Shown here: in pieces, positions 1-9,840 of the stretch | How positions within the stretch are numbered: the first letter of the stretch is position 1 | Layout of the letters: each line of letters opens with the position of its first letter | Assembly: GCA_040839025.1 (NCBI GenBank) | Contig: JBFPJN010000005.1 | Location: 124,001-188,000, forward strand | Source of the DNA: Alphaproteobacteria bacterium LSUCC0719 | GTDB taxonomy: Bacteria; Pseudomonadota; Alphaproteobacteria; Puniceispirillales; Puniceispirillaceae | Length of the DNA: 64,000 bases | Direction of reading: 5' to 3' | Notes under the pieces: model-generated | What the model was told of the DNA's origin: nothing | Databases searched by the model: none | What the model saw: only the letters and a program-made list of their open reading frames with translations | Program-made: the position numbers and the translations under genes

Positions 1-1
1 G

Positions 2-529
2 ATGCTGTTCATCGCATCCGAGGTGATGTTCTTTGTCGCCTTTTTCTGGGCCTTCTTCGACCGGGCGCTGTTCCCGATGAATGGTATCTGGCCGCCGGAA
101 GGGATCGAAACCTTCAATCCGTTTGATCTGCCGCTGATCAACACGCTGGTACTGCTGCTGTCGGGATGTACGGTGACCTGGGCGCACCATGCCCTGCAGC
201 ATGGCAACCGCCGCGATTTCATGAACGGTCTTGGCATCACGATCATTCTCGGGGCGCTGTTCACCGGCCTTCAGGCCATCGAGTACAGCCATGCCCCGTT
301 CGGATTTACCGACGGTATCTATCCGTCGGTATTCTACATGGCCACTGGTTTCCACGGCTTCCATGTTCTTGTCGGCACCTGTTTCCTTGCTGTCTGCTGG
401 CTTCGCGGGCGTGCAGGTCATTTTTCCGCCGACCAGCATTTCGGCTTCGAGGCTGCCGCCTGGTACTGGCACTTTGTTGACGTTGTGTGGCTGTTCCTGT
501 TCGCCGCCGTTTATTGGTGGGGCGGATGA
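2..529 (+). CDS. ctaE: Cytochrome c oxidase subunit III, C-terminal part (5' end outside window)
   Basis: This is the membrane-embedded subunit III of aa3-type cytochrome c oxidase, which stabilises the catalytic subunit I during respiration. The reading frame is open at the left edge of the window, so only about the last 175 residues are present. Several hydrophobic helices are visible, together with the family's typical segments [19 protein letters not shown]-like WAHHALQ, and [10 protein letters not shown] near residues 115-125, and the end [12 protein letters not shown]. The stop is followed by a hairpin and T run, so the transcript probably ends before the SURF1 gene. Confidence 0.96.
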   Translation: MLFIASEVMFFVAFFWAFFDRALFPMNGIWPPEGIETFNPFDLPLINTLVLLLSGCTVTWAHHALQHGNRRDFMNGLGITIILGALFTGLQAIEYSHAPFGFTDGIYPSVFYMATGFHGFHVLVGTCFLAVCWLRGRAGHFSADQHFGFEAAAWYWHFVDVVWLFLFAAVYWWGG

Positions 530-571
530 TTTGGCTGGTGCCGCCCCGGCGGCATCGTGTAAACTGAACCC

Positions 572-602
572 AAGGGGGCGCTTTTGATGGGCGCTCCCTT
601 TT
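572..602 (+). terminator. Rho-independent terminator after ctaE
   Basis: A 10-bp stem with one G-T pair (arms 572-581 and 591-600) encloses a loop of about nine bases and runs into TTTT. It lies 43 bases after the ctaE stop and before SURF1. The intergenic space also lacks the small DUF983 gene often found here. Confidence 0.75.
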
Positions 603-645
603 CATTGGTGCCGGCGTCAAGGCACCTGCAACACCGGGTGTGCTG

Positions 646-1383
646 ATGACATTCCGTCCGCTTCTATGGCCGACTTTCTTTGCGCTTCCGGCGCTGCTGA
701 TCCTGCTTGCGCTTGGCACATGGCAGGTGCAACGGCTGGAATGGAAAAACCAGTTGATCCATGATTTCGAGACCCGTGCCACCGCAGAGCCGATCGAACT
801 GCCGGTCGGGGCTGTTGCGCCGGAGATGGAATTTCGGCGCCTGTCCCTGACTGGTGAATTTGATCACGATCGTGAAATCTTCCTGACCGGACGCACCTTT
901 GAGGGTAATGCCGGCTTTCACATTGTGACGCCGTTTCGTCTGACGGACGGGCGGATCATTCTGATCAATCGTGGCTGGGTTTCGGAATCCTACCGCGATC
1001 CCGCGAAACGGGCATTTACCCTTGTCGAGGGCGAAACCACGATTGCCGCCATTCTGCGCTTTCCGGCGCAAAAGGGTTATTTCGTGCCGGAGAATGAACC
1101 CGAGAACGGGTTCTGGTTCACCCTTGTACCGTCGCAGATGGTCACGCATCTCGGTCTTGGCGATACAGCGGAACGTGATATCTATGCGGCGGCGCTTCGC
1201 ACATCGGACAAGATATCGCTGCCAATCGGCGCGAAGACGAAAACCAATCTTCGCAACTCGCATCTTGGCTATGCCATCACCTGGTATGGAATTGCCTGTG
1301 CGCTGATCGGCGTCTATGCCGCCTTTCATCACCAGCGTGGACGGCTTGGCTTTGGCGCGCGCGGTGCCGGCAGGGACGAATAG
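646..1383 (+). CDS. SURF1 family cytochrome oxidase assembly protein
   Basis: SURF1 proteins help insert haem a into cytochrome oxidase subunit I in the inner membrane. The protein has about 245 residues, with an N-terminal membrane helix at roughly residues 7-28 ending in GTWQVQRLEWK, a typical SURF1 signature. A central periplasmic domain contains the usual INRGWV (residues near 105) and a second helix with GYAITWYGIACALIGVYA is at the C-terminus. ATG at 646 is preferred over an in-frame GTG at 640. The gene follows ctaE and comes 10 bases before thrC, a common alphaproteobacterial order. Function is by family; no haem a work can be read from the sequence alone. Confidence 0.92.
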   Translation: MTFRPLLWPTFFALPALLILLALGTWQVQRLEWKNQLIHDFETRATAEPIELPVGAVAPEMEFRRLSLTGEFDHDREIFLTGRTFEGNAGFHIVTPFRLTDGRIILINRGWVSESYRDPAKRAFTLVEGETTIAAILRFPAQKGYFVPENEPENGFWFTLVPSQMVTHLGLGDTAERDIYAAALRTSDKISLPIGAKTKTNLRNSHLGYAITWYGIACALIGVYAAFHHQRGRLGFGARGAGRDE

Positions 1384-1393
1384 GAGGCTGCGA

Positions 1394-2800
1394 ATGGACT
1401 ATATCAGCACCAGAGGCCAGGATGGGCCGCTTGGTTATGAAGAGGCGCTGCTGAGCGGTCTGGCGCGCGACGGAGGGCTGTATCTGCCGACCAGTTATCC
1501 GCAATTCTCTGCCGACGAGATTCGGGGCATGGCGGGCCTGTCCTATGCCGCGCTGGCAGGGCGGATCATGGCGCGTTTCACCGATGGCGAGATTGACGAG
1601 GCAGAGCTGACAGCCATGGCCGGTGACGCCTATGGCGCATTTACCGATCCAGACATTGCGCCGCTGCGCCAGCTGAATGACCGGATACATGTCCTGGAGC
1701 TGTTTCACGGTCCGACGATTGCGTTCAAGGACTATGCGATGCAGTTTCTGTCGCGTGCGTTCGACCGCGCGCTTCGGTCGGCCGGGCGGCAGGCGGTGAT
1801 TCTCGGCGCGACAAGTGGCGACACCGGATCGGCCGCACTCGAAGCGTTCAAGGGCCGCGAGGCTGTCGATATCTTCATCCTGTTCCCCGATGGCCGTGTA
1901 TCGCCGGTACAGCAGCGTCAGATGACATCAGTGGTGGCGGCTGGCGCCCATGCGGTGGCCGTGGATGGTGACTTCGATGATTGTCAGGCAATTGTCAAAA
2001 CGCTGTTCAACGACCATGCCTTTCGTGACGAGGTCAATCTGTCGGCTGTCAATTCGATCAACTGGGCCAGGCTGATGCCGCAGATTGTCTATTATTTCAA
2101 GGCGGCACTTGCCCTCGGCGCGCCCGACCAGCCGGTTGCCTTCTCGGTGCCGACAGGCAATTTCGGCAATGTCTTTGCCGGCTATGTAGCCAAACGGATG
2201 GGCCTTCCGATCGACCGGTTGATCATCGCCTCGAACCGCAATGATATCCTGACACGGTTCTTCGAAGATGGCGCGATGCAGCGCGAAACAGTCACGCCGT
2301 CGCTAAGCCCGTCAATGGACATCCAGGTATCAAGCAACTTCGAACGCCTGTTGTTTGAATTGCTTGGCCGTGATGGCGCTGCCGTTGCCGAGATCATGGC
2401 GCGCTTTGCCGAAACAGGCACCTTTTCGCTGCCGGATCAGGCCATGGCCGCGGCACGCGAGCTGTTTTCGGCCTATCGGCTGGATGATGACGGCACGCTT
2501 GCCGAAATCGCGACCAGCGCGGCAGGTGGCATGCTGCTGGATCCCCACAGCGCCGTTGGTGTGTCCGCGGCGCGGCGCGCCGTTGCCGATGGCACGGTTG
2601 GCCCCGCCATCCCCGTGGTGGCGCTGGCCTGTGCGCATCCGGCCAAGTTTCAGGACGCTGTCGCCCGCGCAACGGGCAGCGAGCCCGCCCTGCCGCCGCA
2701 TCTGGCTGATCTGATGTCCCGCAGCGAAACAATGCAGCACACGCCGGCCAGTGCGGATGCGGTCCGTGACCTTGTTCGTTACCTTCGGAGGCCGGCATGA
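1394..2800 (+). CDS. thrC: Threonine synthase
   Basis: This cytoplasmic PLP enzyme converts O-phosphohomoserine to threonine and phosphate. It has 468 residues, the length of the long fold-type II family. The PLP lysine is K112 in the segment PTIAFKDYAMQF, and the phosphate-binding stretch GATSGDTGSAALEAF follows. ATG 1394 is chosen because an AGGAGG ribosome site lies at 1383-1388 and the N-terminus MDYISTRG is the family's usual start; an in-frame upstream ATG would overlap SURF1. The start of the next gene overlaps the stop (ATGA), so the two are translationally coupled. thrB lies about 5 kb away on the other strand. Confidence 0.97.
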   Translation: MDYISTRGQDGPLGYEEALLSGLARDGGLYLPTSYPQFSADEIRGMAGLSYAALAGRIMARFTDGEIDEAELTAMAGDAYGAFTDPDIAPLRQLNDRIHVLELFHGPTIAFKDYAMQFLSRAFDRALRSAGRQAVILGATSGDTGSAALEAFKGREAVDIFILFPDGRVSPVQQRQMTSVVAAGAHAVAVDGDFDDCQAIVKTLFNDHAFRDEVNLSAVNSINWARLMPQIVYYFKAALALGAPDQPVAFSVPTGNFGNVFAGYVAKRMGLPIDRLIIASNRNDILTRFFEDGAMQRETVTPSLSPSMDIQVSSNFERLLFELLGRDGAAVAEIMARFAETGTFSLPDQAMAAARELFSAYRLDDDGTLAEIATSAAGGMLLDPHSAVGVSAARRAVADGTVGPAIPVVALACAHPAKFQDAVARATGSEPALPPHLADLMSRSETMQHTPASADAVRDLVRYLRRPA

Positions 2801-4071
2801 GTCGCGGCAGCCTGACAACACTTCCCAATGGTCTGCGTGTCGCCAGCCGGTCGCTGGCCCAGGCGCAGAGCATCTCCGTCGGGATCTGGGTGAATGCCGG
2901 CGCGCGTGACGAGCGTGACAATGAGACGGGCATCGCCCATATGCTCGAGCATATGGCGTTCAAGGGTACAAAGCGCCGTTCGGCGCGGGACATCGCCACC
3001 GAAGTGGAAAATGTCGGCGGCTATATGAACGCGCATACCAGCCGCGAGGAAACGGCCTATTACCTTCGCCTGCTGCCTGAATATCTGGATATGGGGATTG
3101 ATATCCTGGCCGATATTCTGACCGAACCGACAATGCCCGATGACGAAATCGAGCGCGAGCGCGGTGTCATCATTCAGGAAATCGGCCAGTCTCAGGATAC
3201 GCCTGACGACATTGTGTTCGACATGTTTGCCGCCGCCTCATATGGCGCACATACGCTTGGCCGTCCGATCCTGGGCTCGATTGACAGCGTCAGTGGATTT
3301 TCACGCGACAATCTTCGTGGATTCATGTCCCGCCATTACGGTGCCGGGCAGATGCTTGTCACCGCATCGGGCGCGGTCGAGCAGGATGATTTCGTCAAAC
3401 GCGTCGAACAGCGGCTTGGTCATCTTGCCACTGCCGAGGATACGCAGCGCCACACCCCGGACTGGCAGGGGGGACGTCATGTCGAGGCACGCGACCTTGA
3501 ACAGACACATCTTGTGATTGGACTGCCAAGTTTTGGCGCCCGTGACCAGCGCAGATTTGCCCTGATGGTACTGTCGACGCTGTTCGGTGGCGGAATGTCA
3601 TCGCGCCTGTTCCAGGAAGTCCGGGAAAAGCGCGGCCTGTGCTATTCGATTTTCTCATTTGCCAGCATGTATTCCGACAGTGGTCATTTCGGTGTCTATG
3701 CCGGCACATCGGCTGAACAGGCCGACGAGATGCTGACCGTTACCGCCCAGCAACTTGCCGACCTTGCATCCGGTGCCGGCGTCGAAGAGGTCGACAGGGC
3801 AAAGGCCCAGATCCGGGCCTCGCTTGTCATGGCGCGGGAATCGGTATCCGGATGCGGCGACGCGCTGGCACGCCAGATCATGCTGTTTGGCGCGCCGGTG
3901 GATGATGCCGAATTGCTTGATCAGATCGCCGCCGTTGATGCCGAAGCGGTGCGTGACGTTGCTGCCGATCTGATCGGGGGCGGGGCGCCGGCCATTGCGG
4001 CCATTGGCCCGCAATCATCCATTATGGAGAATGCGCGGCTGGCGACATTGCTTGCCGGTGGCACTGCCTGA
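2797..4071 (+). CDS. M16 family zinc peptidase, mitochondrial-processing-peptidase-like
   Basis: This is a member of the pitrilysin/M16B metallopeptidases, related to the beta subunit of mitochondrial processing peptidase. It has 424 residues. The inverted zinc motif HxxEH is visible as H48, E51, H52 in HMLEHMAF, with the downstream acidic segment ERERGVIIQEI supplying the third ligand region. The C-terminal half has the inactive-domain motif GGGMSSRLFQEVREKRGLCYS. It overlaps thrC by four bases; the thrC-M16 pair is common in alphaproteobacteria. Its physiological substrate in bacteria is not established. Confidence 0.93.
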   Translation: MSRGSLTTLPNGLRVASRSLAQAQSISVGIWVNAGARDERDNETGIAHMLEHMAFKGTKRRSARDIATEVENVGGYMNAHTSREETAYYLRLLPEYLDMGIDILADILTEPTMPDDEIERERGVIIQEIGQSQDTPDDIVFDMFAAASYGAHTLGRPILGSIDSVSGFSRDNLRGFMSRHYGAGQMLVTASGAVEQDDFVKRVEQRLGHLATAEDTQRHTPDWQGGRHVEARDLEQTHLVIGLPSFGARDQRRFALMVLSTLFGGGMSSRLFQEVREKRGLCYSIFSFASMYSDSGHFGVYAGTSAEQADEMLTVTAQQLADLASGAGVEEVDRAKAQIRASLVMARESVSGCGDALARQIMLFGAPVDDAELLDQIAAVDAEAVRDVAADLIGGGAPAIAAIGPQSSIMENARLATLLAGGTA

Positions 4072-4695
4072 TCAGGCGCTGCCTGTGGTGCCGGCAAAAA
4101 AGCCGGGATCGATCCCCAGCGCTTCAAAGCTGTATTGCCACAGCGTGTCGCGGTCGTGATCAAACACCAGATCGGCCGAGGCCGGCAGGCTAAGCCAGAC
4201 ATTTTCGGCCATTTCACGGTCAAGCTGTCCAGCGCTCCAGCCAGCGCACCCGAGTGATACAATCGACTGGGCCGGGCCGATGCCTTCGGTGATGTCACGA
4301 AGGATGTCGATGCTCGCGGTCAGGCCGATTTCATGTGTGACCTCCATGCTTTCGGGAAGCATGTGGTCCTGACTATGCAGAACAAACCCGCGATTGCCAT
4401 CCACCGGGCCGCCGATATGGACCGGGTTGTCGGCGCAGAACCGCGCCGCGCCGATCTCCAGCTTTTCATAGAGATCACCAAGGTTGAGCCGCGACGCCGT
4501 CTTGTTGATTACCAGACCCATGGCGGATTCAGGGTCATGGTGACACATCAGGATGACGGTCCGTTCAAACCGTTCGTCACCGATATGCGGGCTGGCGACA
4601 AGAAGATGACCCTGAAGCGAGGACAGCGCATGCAGATCACCGCCACCCTGTGGTGGCGATTGCACCTGTTCGCTGGATTTCCTATGTTGCGTCAT
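4072..4695 (-). CDS. YqgE/AlgH family protein (DUF179)
   Basis: This conserved protein of 207 residues belongs to the UPF0301/YqgE/AlgH family, whose biochemical role is unknown. Recognisable segments are the start LQGHLLVASPHIGDERFERTV, then MGLVINK, the glycine-rich VHIGGPVDGNRGFVLH, and the C-terminal GCAGWSAGQLDREM with WL. The start ATG at 4695 gives a family-typical length; the frame stays open upstream but crosses the divergent reductase gene. It is convergent with the M16 peptidase gene, directly abutting its stop. Confidence 0.93.
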   Translation of the reverse strand: MTQHRKSSEQVQSPPQGGGDLHALSSLQGHLLVASPHIGDERFERTVILMCHHDPESAMGLVINKTASRLNLGDLYEKLEIGAARFCADNPVHIGGPVDGNRGFVLHSQDHMLPESMEVTHEIGLTASIDILRDITEGIGPAQSIVSLGCAGWSAGQLDREMAENVWLSLPASADLVFDHDRDTLWQYSFEALGIDPGFFAGTTGSA

Positions 4696-4791
4696 ATCAT
4701 ACCCTAGGCAGGAAAAACCTGCCGGGTAAAGCTTCATCGTGCAGGGGATCACCCGCTGCATCGGATGTTCGAGCCAGAAAGCAGACACAGC

Positions 4792-6795
4792 ATGGCAGCA
4801 CGCCACCACAGCGCCGCCCGACATTTGATCATCTGGGTTCTCGCCATGACAGCCTGTCTGTCGGCTGGTCTGGCTGCCGCGCGGGCCGCGGAATCGGACT
4901 GGATTGGCGATCCGCAGATTGGCGAGGCGCGGCTGGTTTCGGCGGTTATGGCAACCGGTGATCTCGACCGGTTGCCGCTTGGCATCGAATTCACCCTTGC
5001 CGCTGGATGGAAGGTATATTGGCGCACCCCGGGCGAGGCCGGCCTTGCCCCGGTCATCGATCTGTCGGCAAGCCCCGATGCCGATCTTGAAGGCCGGATC
5101 AGCTGGCCACTGCCAAAAAGGTTTGATGCGTTCGGTTTCGATAATTTCGGTTACGCCAACGAGGTGATTCTGCCATTCACGCTTTCCGGGCATGAGGCGG
5201 GTCGCCCGCTACAGGTCGTTGCCGAGCTTGAGGCGCTTGTTTGCTCGGATATCTGTGTGCCGTTTGGTGGCAGGCTGGAACTGAGGCTTCCCGACGGTGA
5301 CGCGGTGGCCAGTCCGCATGCACAGGCGATAGCGCAATATGCCGCCATGGTGCCGCGCCGGGCGTCGGGGCAGGGCGGTGTCAGCGCAAGCGGTCCGTCC
5401 CTGCGTCCCGTGCGTGTCGAGGCGCGGTCGAATGGTCTGTTCCTTGCGCTTGCGGACGGGGCGCCACCGATTGACGATATCTTTGTCGAGGCGCAGCAGG
5501 ATGTTGCCTTCAAGGCACCGGTGCAGTTGCAGGACGGCATGTTCCTTGAAGCGGTGCCGGCTGACAAGCTGGCCTTCGGGTCCGCGCCGGTCACGCTGAC
5601 CATCAGCGCGCCGCCCGAAATGGCGGAATTCCAGATCGCCGTATCGCCGCCTGGGACTGGTTCGGCAGCGGGATCCCGTCAGCCAGCAGGTGACAATCCG
5701 TCGGTGGCCGGGCTGTCCTGGCGCATAGTTGCGCTGGCGCTTCTTGGCGGGCTGATCCTGAATCTGATGCCATGTGTGCTGCCGGTGCTGGCGCTCAAGC
5801 TTGCTGCCGTTCTCGATGCCGTTGGTGCCCCGCGGCGTGAGCTTCGTCTGCGATTTCTGGCCGGTGCGGCGGGGATTGTGACAAGTTTCCTGATTCTGGC
5901 GAGCGGGCTGGCCCTGTTGCGGCTCGCAGGTGGCACGGTCGGCTGGGGGATCCAGTTCCAGAACCCGGTCTTTCTTCTGGTGATGATTGTCATGCTGGGG
6001 GTGTTTGCGCTCAGCCTTCTCGATCTTGTGATGATCCCGGTGCCCCGCTTTGCGCAAGGCCTTGTCTCAGGCGGGTCAGGCATGTCACGTCCCTATCGCG
6101 GTGATTTCATGGCCGGCATGCTGGCGACAGTGTTGGCGACACCCTGTTCGGCGCCGTTTGTCGGCACGGCGGTCGCGGTCGCGCTTTCAGGGGGAATGCT
6201 GGATCTGTTCGGTGTCTTCATTGCGCTTGGGCTTGGTCTGGCCGCACCGTGGATGCTGGTGGCGGCCCAGCCGTCACTTGTCGCGTTCCTGCCACGGCCA
6301 GGCCCTTGGATGCCGTGGCTGAAGCGTGGTCTGGCGCTGTTGCTGCTGGGAACGATGATCTGGCTTGGCGGCATTCTGCTGTCGCTGCTTGGCGCGGGAT
6401 CCCCGACGCCGGCAACCGGGGATGATCCACAATGGGGTGTCTGGAGCCGGCAGGCGGTGGCGGCGCATCTTGATGAAGGCAGGCCGGTATTTGTCGATGT
6501 GACGGCGGACTGGTGTGTAACCTGCAAGGCCAACAAGGCGCTGGTACTGGACCGGAACCCTGTCTCGCAGGTGATGGCTGAGGCGGCGGCGGCAAACAGG
6601 CTGACGCTGCTTCGCGCCGACTGGACACGGCCAGATGCCGATATTGCTGCCTTTCTGGCGTCATATGGCCGGTATGGCATCCCCTTCAACATCATAATCA
6701 AGCCGGACGGCACACCGCCGATCATCTTGCCGGAGCTGCTAAGTGAAGAGGCGGTGATGACAGCCCTTGAAAAAGCCGGCGTGACCTCCAAATAA
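4792..6795 (+). CDS. DsbD-type protein-disulfide reductase (thioredoxin-fused)
   Basis: This is an inner-membrane thiol-disulfide transporter that would pass reducing power from cytoplasmic thioredoxin to the periplasm, for example for cytochrome c maturation. A signal peptide covers about residues 1-33. A periplasmic DsbD-alpha-like domain comes next with the cysteine pair in LVCSDICVPFGG. A membrane domain of about eight helices starts near residue 310 and carries NLMPCVLPVLALK and TPCSAPFVGTA, the two conserved membrane cysteines. The C-terminal thioredoxin domain has WCVTCKANK. ATG 4792 gives a good signal peptide; ATG 4765 is possible. The E. coli protein is shorter (about 565 residues). 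It is divergent from yqgE. Confidence 0.93.
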   Translation: MAARHHSAARHLIIWVLAMTACLSAGLAAARAAESDWIGDPQIGEARLVSAVMATGDLDRLPLGIEFTLAAGWKVYWRTPGEAGLAPVIDLSASPDADLEGRISWPLPKRFDAFGFDNFGYANEVILPFTLSGHEAGRPLQVVAELEALVCSDICVPFGGRLELRLPDGDAVASPHAQAIAQYAAMVPRRASGQGGVSASGPSLRPVRVEARSNGLFLALADGAPPIDDIFVEAQQDVAFKAPVQLQDGMFLEAVPADKLAFGSAPVTLTISAPPEMAEFQIAVSPPGTGSAAGSRQPAGDNPSVAGLSWRIVALALLGGLILNLMPCVLPVLALKLAAVLDAVGAPRRELRLRFLAGAAGIVTSFLILASGLALLRLAGGTVGWGIQFQNPVFLLVMIVMLGVFALSLLDLVMIPVPRFAQGLVSGGSGMSRPYRGDFMAGMLATVLATPCSAPFVGTAVAVALSGGMLDLFGVFIALGLGLAAPWMLVAAQPSLVAFLPRPGPWMPWLKRGLALLLLGTMIWLGGILLSLLGAGSPTPATGDDPQWGVWSRQAVAAHLDEGRPVFVDVTADWCVTCKANKALVLDRNPVSQVMAEAAAANRLTLLRADWTRPDADIAAFLASYGRYGIPFNIIIKPDGTPPIILPELLSEEAVMTALEKAGVTSK

Positions 6796-6852
6796 CGAAG
6801 GTGCGCCCTCTCCGGTGCCAAGCATCAGAAGCTACATTCAGGACCAGATATA

Positions 6853-7377
6853 ATGACCAACCAATCCGGGACCAACCAATCCGGGACCAACCAATCCGGG
6901 ACCATTGAACCCGGTCAGCCAATTCCGCTGGCGACCTTTCAGATCAAGACCGAAGACGGTATCGATGCCCATGAATCGGTGGAATATTTCGCCAAGGGAC
7001 GGACTGTCCTGTTTGCGCTTCCGGGGGCCTTTACCGCCACATGTTCAGCCAAGCATCTTCCCGAATTTGTCGACCGGGCCGATGATCTTAAGGCAGCCGG
7101 CGTTGACCGGATTGCGTGTCTGTCGGTCAATGATGCCCACGTCATGAAGGCGTGGGGCGATCTGCATGGCGCGACCGACCGGATCGATATGCTTGCCGAC
7201 CCGCATGCCGAATTCGCCCGGGCGCTGGGAATCGCCGTCAATATGGGTGCCATCCTTGGCGAACGCGCGACCCGCTGTGCGATGATCATTGATGATGGCG
7301 TTCTGACACGGATCATGATGGAAGAGGTTGGGGCCTATGAGGTATCCGGCCCGGCGCATGTCATGACACAGCTCTAG
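6853..7377 (+). CDS. Peroxiredoxin, Prx5/AhpE-like, with a repeated N-terminus
   Basis: This thiol peroxidase of 174 residues would reduce hydrogen peroxide and organic peroxides in the cytoplasm. The family signature [18 protein letters not shown] places the peroxidatic cysteine at residue 64, and the end of the domain shows [10 protein letters not shown]. Residues 3-17 are three copies of the five-residue block NQSGT, encoded by three exact 15-bp repeats at 6856-6900. These do not belong to the peroxiredoxin fold. The stop codon overlaps the stop of rnhA on the other strand. Confidence 0.93.
   Translation: MTNQSGTNQSGTNQSGTIEPGQPIPLATFQIKTEDGIDAHESVEYFAKGRTVLFALPGAFTATCSAKHLPEFVDRADDLKAAGVDRIACLSVNDAHVMKAWGDLHGATDRIDMLADPHAEFARALGIAVNMGAILGERATRCAMIIDDGVLTRIMMEEVGAYEVSGPAHVMTQL
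6856..6900 (+). repeat. Three exact 15-bp tandem repeats at the start of the peroxiredoxin gene
   Basis: The unit ACCAACCAATCCGGG occurs three times head to tail with no mismatch and stays in frame, coding NQSGT repeats. Copies are at 6856-6870, 6871-6885 and 6886-6900. Being a multiple of three, copy-number changes would not shift the frame. Confidence 0.97.
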
Positions 7378-7823
7378 CCGGACCGGCCGGCCAGTTCGGT
7401 GGCGGCGGCACGGGCCAGCTCGTCACACCGTTCATTCAACTCGTTGCCGGCATGGCCCTTGACCCAATGCCAGCTTACGGTGTGGCGTTGCAGCGCCTCG
7501 TCAAGAGCCTGCCAGAGATCCTGATTCAATACCGGCTTCTTGGCGGCGGTGCGCCATCCATTGGCCTTCCAGCGGGGCATCCAGTCGGTAACGCCCTGCA
7601 TGACATATTTGCTGTCGGTGTGAAGGTCGATATCCATCGGCCGTTTCAATGCGTTCAGCCCCTCGATGGCGGCCTGGAGTTCCATGCGGTTGTTGGTGGT
7701 ATCGGGCATGCCGCCACTCAATTCACGCATCTCTTCGCGCCATTGCAGGATTGCCGCCCATCCACCGGGGCCGGGATTGTTGAGGCAGGATCCGTCTGTA
7801 TGCAATGTCACCCTGTCGGCCAT
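7374..7823 (-). CDS. rnhA: Ribonuclease HI
   Basis: This enzyme cuts the RNA strand of RNA-DNA hybrids, removing primers and R-loops. The protein has 149 residues. With ATG 7823 as start, the catalytic residues fall exactly at E. coli numbering: D10 (HTDGS), E48 (RMELQ), D70 (HTDSKY), H124 (KGHAGN) and D134 (RCDELA). That agreement also decides the start; the longer frame to 7955 overlaps thrB. The gene follows thrB on the same strand and its TAG stop overlaps the TAG stop of the peroxiredoxin in a shared CTAG. Confidence 0.97.
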   Translation of the reverse strand: MADRVTLHTDGSCLNNPGPGGWAAILQWREEMRELSGGMPDTTNNRMELQAAIEGLNALKRPMDIDLHTDSKYVMQGVTDWMPRWKANGWRTAAKKPVLNQDLWQALDEALQRHTVSWHWVKGHAGNELNERCDELARAAATELAGRSG

Positions 7824-7833
7824 ATTTCCGGTC

Positions 7834-8799
7834 CTAAAGTCCGATCCCATAGGCAGTGGTTCCCGACACCGACTGGTGAAAGCGCAGGATGCTCCAATAT
7901 TCCATCGGGTCCTTGGGGCTGACCAGCGCATCGGACGGTGTATGGATCCAGTCATAGAGGCGGGTCAGGAAGAACCGCATTGCCGAGCCTGCCGCCAGAA
8001 TGGGAATTGCCTCGGTTTCAGCCTCGCTCAGGGGGCGCACCGACTGATAGGCCTTCAACATGGCGCGAGATTTTGTCAGGTTGAAGCTGCCGTCAGGCTC
8101 GAAGCACCAGCTGTTCATGCAGATTCCGAGGTCATAGGCAAGAATGTCGTCACAGGCGAAATAGAAATCGATCACGCCTGTCAGCCTGTCGCCGATGAAC
8201 AATACATTGTTCGGAAACAGGTCGGCATGGATAACGCCGGTTGGCAGATCCGTCGGCCAGGATCCAAGAATGGAGTCAAGACGCTCGCGTATGGCGTCCT
8301 GCATGCCCTCGCCGACCACATCCGCCTGGCTGCCGATCGAGTCGAGGAGTGGGAGCCATGACTCCGGTCCAAGCGCATTTGGCCGCCGCCGTGAAACCGG
8401 CGCGCAATTGAGATGCAGATGCGCCAGCGTCCGGCCAAGCTCGGCACATTTCTCACGGTTTGGATAGCGGCTCCAGGTACCGTCAAGAAAGGTGAAGACG
8501 GCACAGGGTCGCCCGGAAAGGTCCTGCAGAACACTGCCGTCGCGCGCCGGTACCGGCAGCGGGCAGGTCAGCCCGGATTTTGCCAGCACTTCCATGACTT
8601 CGATAAAGAAGGGCAGGTCCGCCCGGTCCACCCGCTTTTCATACAGCGTCAGAATGTAATGGGCACGGTCGGTGCGAAGCAGATAATTGGAATTTTCCAC
8701 TCCTTCGGCGATGCCGGCAAAACTCAGCACGGTGCCAAGGTCATAGGCTTCCAGAAACCGATCCAGCGCCGCATCGTCAACATTCGTATATACCGCCAT
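7834..8799 (-). CDS. thrB: Homoserine kinase (APH fold)
   Basis: This enzyme phosphorylates homoserine with ATP, providing the substrate of the threonine synthase encoded at 1394-2800. It is the choline-kinase/APH-type homoserine kinase used by alpha- and many betaproteobacteria, not the GHMP type. The 321-residue protein shows the catalytic loop [13 protein letters not shown] and the metal-binding [11 protein letters not shown], plus the N-terminal [12 protein letters not shown] 8799 is used; it lies eight bases after the ispH stop. The order ispH-thrB-rnhA is a known alphaproteobacterial cluster. Confidence 0.95.
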   Translation of the reverse strand: MAVYTNVDDAALDRFLEAYDLGTVLSFAGIAEGVENSNYLLRTDRAHYILTLYEKRVDRADLPFFIEVMEVLAKSGLTCPLPVPARDGSVLQDLSGRPCAVFTFLDGTWSRYPNREKCAELGRTLAHLHLNCAPVSRRRPNALGPESWLPLLDSIGSQADVVGEGMQDAIRERLDSILGSWPTDLPTGVIHADLFPNNVLFIGDRLTGVIDFYFACDDILAYDLGICMNSWCFEPDGSFNLTKSRAMLKAYQSVRPLSEAETEAIPILAAGSAMRFFLTRLYDWIHTPSDALVSPKDPMEYWSILRFHQSVSGTTAYGIGL

Positions 8800-8806
8800 G
8801 AAGCGC

Positions 8807-9769
8807 CTACGCCCCGTCGGCAAGAATGCTGGGAAGCTTGAAGGTCAGGGTTTCCTCGACAAGTGCGTTTTCGTCAAGCTGCAGGTCATAGCGCGTGCGC
8901 ATCTCGTTGATGATGTCCATGACCAGACTTTCCGGTGCCGAAGCGCCGGCTGACAATCCAATATGCGTTGCCGCGTCGACCTCGTTCCAGTCAATGGCCT
9001 GACTGTCGGCGACAAGGCGTCCCCGTTTGGCACCGGCACGAAGCGCCACTTCCACCAGACGCTGGGAGTTCGACGAATTTTCGGCTCCGACCACCAGCAT
9101 CAGATCGCATTTCCCGGCAATGTCCTTTACCGCGTTCTGCCTGTTGGTTGTGGCATAGCAGATGTCCTCGCCACGCGGTCCGGTGATTTCCGGAAAGCGA
9201 AACTGCAGGATAGAGATGATTTCAGCGGTGTCGTCGACCGACAAGGTTGTCTGGGTGGCAAAGGCAAGCTCGGCATCCTGCGGCGGTGTGACGGTTCGCG
9301 CATCCTCGGCTGTCTCGATCAGCGTCATTTCACCGGGCTCGACCTGACCCATCGTGCCCTCGACTTCGGGATGACCCTGATGGCCGATCAACAGGATATG
9401 CCGCTTCTGACCTGCATGCCGACGTGCCTCGATATGAACCTTGGTGACAAGCGGGCAGGTGGCATCAACCGCGATCATGTTGCGCTGTGCCGCTTCCTCG
9501 ACAACGGCGCGTGCCACACCATGCGCCGAAAATACGACAGGCGCACCTTCCGGCACATGGTCAAGCTCTTCGACAAAAATGGCCCCCTTCGCAGCAAGGC
9601 CGTCGACGACAGTCCGGTTATGCACGATCTCATGACGGACATAGACCGGGGCACCGAATTTTTCCAATGCCACCTCGACAATGCGGACCGCACGATCAAC
9701 CCCGGCGCAAAATCCACGTGGCGCTGCCAGATGCAGAAATTTACTATCTTGCAAAAGGGTCGTATCCAT
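8807..9769 (-). CDS. ispH: 4-hydroxy-3-methylbut-2-enyl diphosphate reductase
   Basis: This is the last enzyme of the MEP isoprenoid pathway, an iron-sulfur reductase that makes IPP and DMAPP from HMBPP. The 320-residue protein has the three cluster cysteines at C21 ([10 protein letters not shown]), C105 (DATCPLV) and C204 ([10 protein letters not shown]), and the substrate-binding histidines in EIVHNRTVV and SAHGVA. ATG 9769 is preferred to the codon at 9805 since it precedes the usual start of the domain by a few residues. dxs and ispA of the same pathway are at 49-52 kb. Confidence 0.96.
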   Translation of the reverse strand: MDTTLLQDSKFLHLAAPRGFCAGVDRAVRIVEVALEKFGAPVYVRHEIVHNRTVVDGLAAKGAIFVEELDHVPEGAPVVFSAHGVARAVVEEAAQRNMIAVDATCPLVTKVHIEARRHAGQKRHILLIGHQGHPEVEGTMGQVEPGEMTLIETAEDARTVTPPQDAELAFATQTTLSVDDTAEIISILQFRFPEITGPRGEDICYATTNRQNAVKDIAGKCDLMLVVGAENSSNSQRLVEVALRAGAKRGRLVADSQAIDWNEVDAATHIGLSAGASAPESLVMDIINEMRTRYDLQLDENALVEETLTFKLPSILADGA

Positions 9770-9840
9770 GCGCTTGTTCTTGCGCGATAACGCGCCAGAG
9801 GTCAATTGCTGTTGTCGGAAAAAGACGTTAGGATGCCGCC

